A stretch of DNA of 6,577 nucleotides, taken from the NCBI GenBank assembly GCA_014379395.1, contig JACMLV010000476.1, positions 1 to 6,577 on the forward strand, in the 5' to 3' direction. The stretch is from Burkholderiaceae bacterium. Its GTDB lineage: Bacteria > Pseudomonadota > Gammaproteobacteria > Burkholderiales > Burkholderiaceae_D. This document shows positions 1 through 5,775 of the stretch, in pieces (position 1 is the stretch's first letter; the number at the start of each line of letters is the position of its first letter). The notes under the pieces were generated by a model. The model saw only the letters and a program-made list of their open reading frames with translations, had not been told where the DNA came from and ran no database searches. A program made the translations under genes and the position numbers.

Positions 1-248
1 AGGCTCGGCTCGTGGCGCGCGACCGGCGCCGCTTCGAAGCCGGACTGGTCGTCGGCGGCCGGGTCGGCGTCGAACTTGGGTTCGACCGCGCGCGCCGAGC
101 CGCCGCCCATCAGGACGTCGTCGTGGTCGGTCGAGAAGGCGCGCTCGACGCTTTTCTTGGCCTTGTAGTCCTGCCATTTGTTGTACGAAAAAACGCCGAC
201 GATAAAGACGGCGCCGGCCCCGAACAGGGTCATTTGTAGGTCTGTCAT
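1..248 (-). CDS. zipA: Cell division protein ZipA, N-terminal part (cut by window edge)
   Basis: Inner-membrane division protein that in its family tethers FtsZ and helps stabilise the Z-ring. Only the first 82 codons are in the window; the C-terminal FtsZ-binding domain would lie beyond base 1. Reading inward from 248 the protein begins MTDLQMTLFGAGAVF. A hydrophobic segment spans residues 7-20, followed by a basic stretch (KWQDYKAKKS, about 24-33) and then an acidic, Ala/Pro-rich part. That is the usual ZipA plan of N-terminal anchor, charged region and long flexible linker. The ATG at 248-246 overlaps the smc stop TGA (247-245) as ATGA. A GAGG at 263-260, inside the smc end, lies 10 nt upstream and can serve as ribosome-binding site, so translation is probably coupled to smc. 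In related genomes ligA often follows zipA; that cannot be seen here. The assignment rests on topology and on position after smc, since the diagnostic domain is missing. Confidence 0.85.
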   Translation of the reverse strand, partial: MTDLQMTLFGAGAVFIVGVFSYNKWQDYKAKKSVERAFSTDHDDVLMGGGSARAVEPKFDADPAADDQSGFEAAPVARHEPS

Positions 249-3200
249 GCTGCTTGTGCCTCGGAAGCGAAATCGGCGGCGGACTCCATGTCCACCGCGA
301 CGATGCGCGATACGCCTTGCTCTTGCATCGTCACACCGATCAATTGATGGGCCATTTCCATCGCAATCTTGTTATGCGAAATGAAAAGGAACTGGGTCTG
401 GTCGGACATCCGTTTGACCATCCTGCAAAAGCGCTCGGTGTTGGCGTCGTCGAGCGGCGCGTCAACCTCGTCGAGCAGGCAGAATGGGGCCGGATTGAGC
501 CGGAACATCGAAAAAACCAGGGCGGTGGCGGTCAAGGCCTTTTCACCGCCCGACAACAGGTGAATGGTGGCGTTCTTCTTGCCCGGCGGCTGGGCCATCA
601 CCTGCACGCCGGCGTCGAGGATCTCGTCGCCGGTCATGATCAGGCGCGCCTGGCCGCCGCCGAACAGGATCGGGAACAGCTCGGAAAAATGGTGGTTGAC
701 GCGATCGAACGTGTCCTGCAGCAGGTCGCGCGTTTCGTGGTCGATCTTGTGGATCGCGCCTTCCAGCGTGTTGATGGCCTCGGTCAAGTCGGCGTTCTGG
801 GCGTCCAGGAAATTCTTGCGCTCGGACGCCTGGGTCAATTCGTCGAGCGCGGCCAGGTTCACCGCGCCCAGCGCGCTGATCGCGTTGTTCAGGCGCGTGA
901 CCTCGCCTTGCAGATAGGACGGGCGCATCTCGGGCAGCAATTTTTCGCTCAGGACGGCCTCGTCGGCGCCGGTGTCGAGCAAGGCCTGGGCGAACTGTTC
1001 CTGGTTCAGGCGCGCGGCCTGCTCCTTCAGTTGCAGCTCCATGATCTTGTCGCGCTGCGGCTGCAAGCTGCGCTCGGACTGGCCGCGGGCGTCCTCGGCG
1101 GCGCGCAGCTGCTGGGTGATCTGGTCGAGCTCGTGGCGCGCGTCCGACAGCGCTTTTTCCTGCGTGGTGCGGCGCTCGAGCAGATCCTGCAAGCCCTCGG
1201 CGGCGACGCCGGATTCGAGCTGCTCGAGTTCGCGCTGGCCCGCCTCCAGGCTGCCGGCCACCTGGGCCGCCTGGGTGCTGGCGGTGGCGATGGTGCGGCG
1301 CAACTCCTCCATCTTGCTGCGCTGCGATTTCTCGGCGAACTGGGCTTCCTGCGCGGCGCGCTCCAACTCGCGCAACTGCTCGCGCGCGTCGGTCAGGCGC
1401 TGCTCACGCTGCATGAAGTCGGTGTGGCCGTCCTCGTGCTCGCACTGCAACTCGGCCAGCCTGGCGTCGAGCTGCTCGAACTTTTCCTCGGACTCGGCCT
1501 TCACTTGCGCCTGCTCGGCCTCCTGCTGGCGGATCTCGTTCAGATCGGCCTCGATCTGGCCGCTGCGCTGGTTGAAGCGGGCCGCCACCTCGGACTGCTT
1601 GACGACCTCCAGTTGCAGCGTGTGCACCGACTGCGTCAGGCTCTGGATGCGCAGGCGGGTCTCGCCGAGCTGGCGCGTCAGGTTCGCCAGCGCGCCCTCG
1701 GCGCGGGTGGCGCGGGTGCGGGCGTCGTCGGCCAGCATGTGCTGGGCTTTGAGCTGGCGGCCGATGTTGTCGATCTCCTGCTGGCGCGCCAGCATCCCTT
1801 CCTGCTCGGAGTCGGCGGCGTAAAAGCGCACGCTGGTCGCGCTCACCACGTGGCCCTGGCGGGTGACGAAATAGGCGCCCGGCGGCAGCTTGGCGCGCTG
1901 CGCCAGCGCGTCGGCGGCATCCTCGGCCGAATAGGCGCCGTGCAGCCAGTCCTGGAGCACGCCGCGCAGGCCCGGATCGTTCAGCTTGAGCAGGTTGATG
2001 AACGGCGGCAAGCCGCTGTCGTCGGCCGGCGCGGCCAGCGTGCCGGGCGCGAACAGGGCCAGCTTGGCCGGCGGCGCGTCGTTGAAAAAGGCCTTGGCCC
2101 AGTCGATGTTGGACACTTGCAGCGCCTGGGTGCGCTCGCGCAGCAAAGATTCGAGCGCGGTTTCCCATCCGGCGTCGATCTGCAGCTTTTGCCACAGGCG
2201 CGGCAGGGTGTCGAGCTCGTGGCGCTTGAGCCATGGCTGCACCTTGCCCTGGCTTTGCACCCGTTCCTGCATCTGCTTCAGGGCCGACAGGCGCGCCTCG
2301 AGCTGGGCATTGGAGGCGGTCTCAGCGTTGACTTGGGCCTGCGCCTCGGCGCGCTCCTGCTCCATGCCGGGCTGGCGCTCGAGCGCCTGCTCCAGTTCGA
2401 AGCCCTGCTCTTCCAGCGCCTGCTGCTTTTCTTCCAGCTGCAAGCGCAGGTTTTCCAAATGGCTGTTGTCGGGCAGGTTCAGGCCGTTCTTTTCCTGCTG
2501 CAGGCGCTCGCGCCGCGAGGCCAGCCCGGACAGGATGTTGCCGGCGTTGCGCTGGTGCGCCGACTCCAGCTCCAGCTGCTGCTGGGCCTGCATGATGCGG
2601 GCGCGCGACTCGTCGCTCTTGCGCTGGGCGGCGCGCCAGGCGGCGTCGAGCTCGGGCAGTTGCTCGTTCTTTTGCTCGGCCATCATCTGCGACTGCTCGA
2701 CGCGCGCGGCCAACTCCTCGAGCCGGAACTCGGCCTCCTCGATCTGCTCCTGGCCTTCGGCGGCCTGGCGCTGCCACTGCTCGCGCTGGGCGGTCAGCGT
2801 GGCGAGCTGGCCCTGCAGGCGGGTGCGCGACTCGATGACGAACTTGATCTGCGCCTCCAGGCTGCCGATCTCGGCGTTGGTCTGGTACAGCGCCCCCTGC
2901 GCGCTGTGCAGGCGGTCGCCGATGCCGAAGTGGGCCTGGCGCATCTGTTCGAGCGACAGTTCGACGTGGCGCAGCTTGGCGGTCTGCTCCTCGAGGTCGG
3001 TCTGCGCCTGCTCGACTTCGCGGAAGCAGCGCGCCTGCTCGGCCTGGGCCTCGTTCTTGCGCAGCAGCCAGAGCAGCTTTTGCTTCTCCTCCTGGTCGGC
3101 CTGCAGCGCGTGGAAGCGGTTGGCGACGGCGGCCTGGGCCTCGAGCTTTTCCAAGTTGGCGTTCAGTTCGCGCAGGATGTCCTCGACGCGCAGCAGGTTC

Positions 3201-3766
3201 TCGCGCGTGTCCTTGAGCCGGTTCTCGGTCTCGCGCCGGCGCTCCTTGTACTTCGAGACGCCGGCCGCCTCCTCGAGGAACACGCGCAGCTCCTCCGGGC
3301 GCGATTCGATGATGCGCGAGATCATGCCCTGGCCGATGATGGCGTAGGCGCGCGGGCCGAGGCCGGTGCCCAGGAAGATGTCCTGGATGTCGCGCCGGCG
3401 CACCGGCTGGCCGTTGATGTAATAGGTCGAGGTGCCGTCGCGCGTCAGGGTGCGCTTGACGGCGATCTCGGCGTACTGGCCCCACTGGCCGGCGGCCTTG
3501 CCGTCGTTGTTGTCGAACACCAGCTCGACCGAGGCGCGCCCGGCCGGTTTCCTATGGGTCGAGCCGTTGAAGATGACGTCCTGCATCGATTCGCCGCGCA
3601 GCTCCGACGCCTTCGACTCGCCCAGCACCCAGCGCACGGCGTCGATGATGTTCGATTTGCCGCAACCGTTGGGACCGACGACGCCGACCAACTGGCCGGG
3701 CACCTGGAAATTGGTGGGATCGACGAACGACTTGAATCCCGACAATTTTATGGAAGATAAACGCAC
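245..3766 (-). CDS. smc: Chromosome segregation/condensation ATPase SMC
   Basis: Complete 1173-residue SMC, the usual family length. SMC dimers, with ScpA/ScpB kleisin partners, extrude and organise chromosomal DNA during segregation. Visible order: N-terminal ATPase half with Walker A GPNGCGKS (31-38); conserved stretch IGQGMISRII through LEEAAGVSKYKERR (about 144-178); first coiled-coil arm, Gln/Glu/Ala/Leu-rich (about 180-505); globular hinge (about 510-655); returning coiled coil (about 655-1000); C-terminal ATPase half with ABC signature LSGGEK (1071-1076), Walker B FCLLDE (1095-1100), D-loop VDAPLDDAN (1101-1109) and the switch histidine in FISH (1131). All catalytic motifs are intact. 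The start is GTG at 3766-3764: an in-frame TAA lies only two codons upstream, and the product then begins MRLSSIKLSGFKSF, the expected SMC N-terminus. No good Shine-Dalgarno precedes it. From codon 4 almost to the end it uses no TTA, CTA or TCA codons. The stop overlaps the zipA start. Confidence 0.98.
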   Translation of the reverse strand: MRLSSIKLSGFKSFVDPTNFQVPGQLVGVVGPNGCGKSNIIDAVRWVLGESKASELRGESMQDVIFNGSTHRKPAGRASVELVFDNNDGKAAGQWGQYAEIAVKRTLTRDGTSTYYINGQPVRRRDIQDIFLGTGLGPRAYAIIGQGMISRIIESRPEELRVFLEEAAGVSKYKERRRETENRLKDTRENLLRVEDILRELNANLEKLEAQAAVANRFHALQADQEEKQKLLWLLRKNEAQAEQARCFREVEQAQTDLEEQTAKLRHVELSLEQMRQAHFGIGDRLHSAQGALYQTNAEIGSLEAQIKFVIESRTRLQGQLATLTAQREQWQRQAAEGQEQIEEAEFRLEELAARVEQSQMMAEQKNEQLPELDAAWRAAQRKSDESRARIMQAQQQLELESAHQRNAGNILSGLASRRERLQQEKNGLNLPDNSHLENLRLQLEEKQQALEEQGFELEQALERQPGMEQERAEAQAQVNAETASNAQLEARLSALKQMQERVQSQGKVQPWLKRHELDTLPRLWQKLQIDAGWETALESLLRERTQALQVSNIDWAKAFFNDAPPAKLALFAPGTLAAPADDSGLPPFINLLKLNDPGLRGVLQDWLHGAYSAEDAADALAQRAKLPPGAYFVTRQGHVVSATSVRFYAADSEQEGMLARQQEIDNIGRQLKAQHMLADDARTRATRAEGALANLTRQLGETRLRIQSLTQSVHTLQLEVVKQSEVAARFNQRSGQIEADLNEIRQQEAEQAQVKAESEEKFEQLDARLAELQCEHEDGHTDFMQREQRLTDAREQLRELERAAQEAQFAEKSQRSKMEELRRTIATASTQAAQVAGSLEAGQRELEQLESGVAAEGLQDLLERRTTQEKALSDARHELDQITQQLRAAEDARGQSERSLQPQRDKIMELQLKEQAARLNQEQFAQALLDTGADEAVLSEKLLPEMRPSYLQGEVTRLNNAISALGAVNLAALDELTQASERKNFLDAQNADLTEAINTLEGAIHKIDHETRDLLQDTFDRVNHHFSELFPILFGGGQARLIMTGDEILDAGVQVMAQPPGKKNATIHLLSGGEKALTATALVFSMFRLNPAPFCLLDEVDAPLDDANTERFCRMVKRMSDQTQFLFISHNKIAMEMAHQLIGVTMQEQGVSRIVAVDMESAADFASEAQAA

Positions 3767-3864
3767 GTTGTTTTAGCAGTTCTTCGCCTGGCTGGCATCA
3801 ATGGAAACATGGAGGAAGGCGGCGAAACCTTTTCAACCCTTATTTACTCTCAGAAAAGTAGTCC

Positions 3865-3873
3865 ATCATACCA
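3865..3873 (-). promoter_or_regulatory. Candidate extended -10 promoter for smc
   Basis: Read on the minus strand, TGGTATGAT occupies 3873-3865. It is a TGn extension plus a -10 hexamer matching TATAAT at five of six positions. No convincing -35 box sits 16-18 nt upstream (17 nt upstream reads GTCGGA), which is tolerable for extended -10 promoters. Transcription would begin near 3858, giving a leader of about 90 nt before the smc GTG at 3766. I see no riboswitch-like structure in that leader. This is the best promoter-like match between the preceding gene and smc, but it is a motif call only. Confidence 0.4.
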
Positions 3874-3954
3874 TTTTATAGGCCGATTCCGACTATAAAA
3901 CGCGCGCGCGGACGCCTCCGCCAGGGAGGCGGCCGAACCTGGGGAGTCGAAGCG

Positions 3955-4004
3955 AAAAAATAGTCGGGCGATGGGCGGGGTCGGATTTTGATCCCCCTCG
4001 CCCC
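3955..4004 (-). terminator. Possible Rho-independent terminator upstream of smc
   Basis: On the minus strand an outer GGGCGA (4003-3998) can pair with TCGCCC (3971-3966). Inside it GGGG (within 3997-3993) can pair with CCCC (3980-3977), leaving a small bulge on the 3' side. The helix is followed by GACTA and a run of six T (3960-3955). It would end transcripts coming from the lipoprotein gene, whose stop is about 210 nt upstream, before the smc promoter. The bulge and the distance from the gene keep confidence low. Confidence 0.35.
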
Positions 4005-4009
4005 GGACC

Positions 4010-4192
4010 GACGGGATTGACGAACCATCGCGCGACGGCCAGCAAGTCGTCGGTGGGCCGCGGCATGGTGCGCAGCCCGACGACGATTGCCTTCCGCGCC
4101 GGCGTCAGCGTCGTGCGCGACGTGGCCGGGCGACGGGAGCGGTGATGGGAGCGGTGGAGGAACGCATCATCAAGATTTCGTCGCCTCCAATT
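4010..4192 (-). pseudogene. Remnant of an IS481-type transposase (N-terminal portion)
   Basis: The minus-strand frame starting just after a TGA at 4195-4193 has no start codon at its beginning. It reads NWRRR, HRSH, then TTLTPARKAIVVGLR (about 4114-4070) and DDLLAVARWFVNP (about 4051-4013). From memory this parallels, in order and spacing, the region between the helix-turn-helix and the DDE core of IS481-family transposases: a WRxR-x-RSH segment, TTLTPAQEAxVVxLRxTLLLPLDDLL and xREFxNP. The helix-turn-helix upstream and the whole DDE catalytic core downstream are absent. After FVNP the similarity fades into a Gly/Ser-rich tail, with the frame closing at TAG 3895-3893. An internal 12-bp duplication (4135-4158) adds residues in the RSH region. 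It is therefore a short, decayed insertion-sequence fragment without function. I see no terminal inverted repeats or target-site duplication. It occupies much of the 446-nt gap between smc and the lipoprotein gene. No search was run. Confidence 0.65.
4135..4158. repeat. Two-copy 12-bp tandem duplication
   Basis: GGGAGCGGTGAT (4135-4146) is followed directly by GGGAGCGGTGGA (4147-4158); the first ten bases are identical. In the minus-strand transposase-remnant frame the units read as HRSH and HRSR, so the duplication is in frame. It looks like replication slippage in decaying DNA. Confidence 0.6.
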
Positions 4193-4212
4193 TCAGCGCC
4201 GATTTGGCCTAT

Positions 4213-5319
4213 TTACTGAACCGGATTCTTTTTCCCAGTAAAGCCACCTTTGATTATCGCGCCCGCATTCTCCCAGGTTCCGGTAAGTTCACTGGTATTC
4301 GAGTTCACAAAACCGCTGAATGTAGCGCCAGTGCTGACGCTGCCGAAGCTCATCACCAAGACGCCGTCACTGGCGATTTGGCCGGCGCCGAAAAATAACA
4401 GGTTATCCGCTATGGAACGCCCGGACAGCGCCACCACGCCCGACGGCGAGATAACCAGGGAGAACGTGCCATAGTCGTCGCCCGAATATGTTCCAGAATA
4501 TGTTCCGGCATATTGGGCCAGGCTCGTCGATGGAGGAACCTGCGGATTGGGATTGACAGCGCTCGCCAAGTCACTCACCAAAGTGGCGATGGTGCTCTGG
4601 AATGCCTGGATGTCGGTGGCGGCAGTCAAACTGGATAACATGCGGCGCGCTTTCGCGGCGGCGGCGTCGCCATCGTAGCCATTCACGGGAGCGAGTACCA
4701 ACGCATCGGTGAAACCCCGTCCCACCATCACCTTCTTGCCGATCAAATCCGCATCCAAACGGCCTTGGACGGACGTATTCGCCAAGCCGCCGGCCATGAT
4801 GGCGAGCGACGCATTGGCCCTGGTGAGGGCGGCGGAGTTGAGCGCGCCAACCCAAAATGCCAATCCTTCGCTATCCGGTGCGCGATTCAAGACGTTGTTG
4901 TAGATCGCGGTGACGAACGCGCCGTTATCGCCGGAATACAGCGCGGCCGATTCGGCGCTCGCGCCAAAACCGTCCACCAGCGCCTTGATGCCGGGGTTGT
5001 CGCGATAGGCCTGATCGAGCTGTTGAATATCGGTCGGCCCGCCAAGCGCGGCCAGTTGAGTCTTGAAGTTATCGAGTCCGGTGGGATCGGCGGGACGACC
5101 GAAATACGAGATATAGAGTTGTTGAACGATTTGCACATAATCCGGCGCGTCGACAGAGGCGCTGGCGAGCGACTGCGGTGCTTTATTTGACTGCGGCGCA
5201 TTATTTGGATTGGCGTCATGACTCCCGCCTCCGCATCCTGCGGCCAGCAATAGGAACATCATGCTGGCGAGGTGCTTTTTATGCTTTTTTGGATTCACCG
5301 ACTTGATCAAAAACTCCAT
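4213..5319 (-). CDS. Predicted DUF4214-domain lipoprotein
   Basis: Complete 368-residue secreted or envelope protein of unknown function. The N-terminus has a long basic region (K6, K11, K12, K14, K15), a hydrophobic core (MMFLLLAAG, 20-28) and Cys29 in AAGC followed by GGGS. This fits a lipobox, although the -3 residue is Ala where Leu is more common. A low-complexity Asn/Pro/Gln/Ser linker (about 34-55) contains a short NNAPQSNKAPQS repeat. Residues about 60-255 form an alpha-helical DUF4214-type region with two related motifs: YFGRPADPTGLDNF (72-85) and VLNRAPDSEGLAFWVGAL (143-160). DUF4214 occurs in S-layer, RTX-like and other surface proteins. After a Pro-rich hinge (258-264), residues about 267-363 form a Gly/Ser/Thr-rich, probably beta domain beginning YAGTYSGTYSG and ending in GTWENAG and GGFTGKK. 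The ATG at 5319 is preceded by AGAGG at a 9-nt spacing. It stands alone between a DUF1631 fragment and an IS remnant. The exact role is unknown. Confidence 0.85.
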   Translation of the reverse strand: MEFLIKSVNPKKHKKHLASMMFLLLAAGCGGGSHDANPNNAPQSNKAPQSLASASVDAPDYVQIVQQLYISYFGRPADPTGLDNFKTQLAALGGPTDIQQLDQAYRDNPGIKALVDGFGASAESAALYSGDNGAFVTAIYNNVLNRAPDSEGLAFWVGALNSAALTRANASLAIMAGGLANTSVQGRLDADLIGKKVMVGRGFTDALVLAPVNGYDGDAAAAKARRMLSSLTAATDIQAFQSTIATLVSDLASAVNPNPQVPPSTSLAQYAGTYSGTYSGDDYGTFSLVISPSGVVALSGRSIADNLLFFGAGQIASDGVLVMSFGSVSTGATFSGFVNSNTSELTGTWENAGAIIKGGFTGKKNPVQ

Positions 5320-5328
5320 TGTTTTTTT

Positions 5329-5333
5329 CCTCT
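5329..5333 (-). promoter_or_regulatory. Ribosome-binding site of the lipoprotein gene
   Basis: AGAGG on the minus strand, followed by AAAAAAACA (9 nt) and then ATG at 5319-5317. It selects this ATG over the internal Met20/Met21, which would remove the basic n-region of the signal peptide. Confidence 0.7.
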
Positions 5334-5377
5334 GTTGAGACCGATATTCGCAGTACCAGTCAACCAGGGGTTAGCGA

Positions 5378-5414
5378 CTGAAATATTGCCTTTCGGCATG
5401 TTACTATATTTCAG
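5378..5414 (-). repeat. 37-nt inverted repeat forming a GAAA-capped stem-loop
   Basis: On the minus strand a perfect 9-bp outer stem, CTGAAATAT (5414-5406) with ATATTTCAG (5386-5378), encloses an AGTAACA bulge and a perfect inner stem TGCC (5398-5395) / GGCA (5390-5387). The loop is GAAA (5394-5391), a GNRA tetraloop closed by C-G. The inner and outer stems are contiguous on the 3' side, giving 13 bp with one 7-nt bulge. The complementary strand would have a TTTC loop, so the RNA form favours minus-strand transcription. It lies 58 nt upstream of the lipoprotein start. A TATAGT that could act as a -10 (5408-5403) overlaps its first arm. No T-run follows, so it is unlikely to be a standard terminator. 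It could be a leader structure or a protein-binding palindrome. Confidence 0.5.
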
Positions 5415-5460
5415 GCAACAATAGTGAATTGTCATTTCTAAATATGCAACCGCAATCTAC

Positions 5461-5478
5461 CCGCGCCCTTCCGCGCGG
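5461..5478 (-). terminator. GC hairpin just after the DUF1631 gene
   Basis: CCGCGC and GCGCGG form a perfect 6-bp stem with a 6-nt loop, starting 8 nt after the DUF1631 stop codon. There is no T-run behind it, so it may only pause transcription or protect a 3' end. Chance occurrence in GC-rich DNA is possible. Confidence 0.25.
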
Positions 5479-5486
5479 CATCGACC

Positions 5487-5762
5487 TCAGGCGGCCGCGC
5501 CCTCGGCTTGGGCGGCGCCGGCGTCGTTGACGGCCGCCATCACGCGCGACAGCGCGCGCCCGACCAGGCCCGCGCTTTCGATCGTTTGCGCCTGGCCGGC
5601 GCGAAACAGCTCGGCGAGCGCCAGGCCCGACATCGAAAACGCCTCCTGGCGCGAATCGGTGGAGAAGATGAACAGCGTGCGCAAGGGGCTGATCCAGGCC
5701 AGTTTCACCTTGCGCGGCGCGGCGTCGGGCTGGGCCACCTCGATCCACATGCCGCGCCGCAA
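5487..5762 (-). CDS. DUF1631-family protein, C-terminal fragment
   Basis: Only the last ~92 residues of a DUF1631 protein are present, ending at TGA 5489-5487. The recognisable core is LRRGMWIEV (from 5762), then KVKLAWISPLRTLFIF, SRQEAFSMS and LALAELFRAGQAQTIE, followed by an Ala-rich tail. From memory, family members run to about 700-800 residues and have this RGxWxE / KLAWxSPxRTxxxF pattern near the C-terminus. Their function is not established. A nearby TTG (5762-5760) could be read as a start, but the family length and the sequence change immediately upstream show it is a truncated gene, not a small one. The frame stays open further right only because it is the exact complement register of the flippase frame. 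Leucine codons here are mostly CTG (6 of 9). The real gene should continue on whatever DNA originally lay to the right. Confidence 0.7.
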   Translation of the reverse strand: MRRGMWIEVAQPDAAPRKVKLAWISPLRTLFIFSTDSRQEAFSMSGLALAELFRAGQAQTIESAGLVGRALSRVMAAVNDAGAAQAEGAAA

Positions 5763-5775
5763 GGCGTCGACCGCC
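5757..5775. other. Breakpoint joining two unrelated sequences
   Basis: The minus-strand DUF1631 similarity ends, and the plus-strand flippase similarity begins, within these few bases. The point is marked by the palindrome GTCGAC at 5766-5771. Neither gene has its proper 5' end. Same palindromes occur at 5147-5152 and 6477-6482, so its presence here may be coincidence. Exact placement is uncertain by about 10 nt because both frames share the same codon register. Confidence 0.6.

Noticed and set aside
254..3760. 1168-codon open frame on the plus strand opposite smc
   Set aside because: It is the exact complement register of smc and is open because smc avoids three codons; its composition is low-complexity Leu/Gly/Arg and shows no recognisable domain, whereas the minus strand has every SMC motif.
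3810..3899. 29-codon plus-strand frame starting MEEGGETF in the smc leader
   Set aside because: No ribosome-binding site, no recognisable motif, and it lies opposite the likely smc leader and promoter.
3913..3931. Hairpin CGCCTCC / GGAGGCG as a terminator
   Set aside because: A clean 7-bp stem, but no T-run directly follows on either strand; probably chance pairing in GC-rich DNA.
3893..4066. 57-codon minus-strand frame with an ATG at 4066 as a small gene
   Set aside because: Its first part is continuous with the upstream transposase-like residues and its end is low-complexity, so it is better explained as the tail of the remnant.
5335..5363. TTGACT on the minus strand as a -35 box for the lipoprotein gene
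   Set aside because: The matching -10 position reads TCTCAA and transcription would start at the ribosome-binding site, leaving almost no leader.
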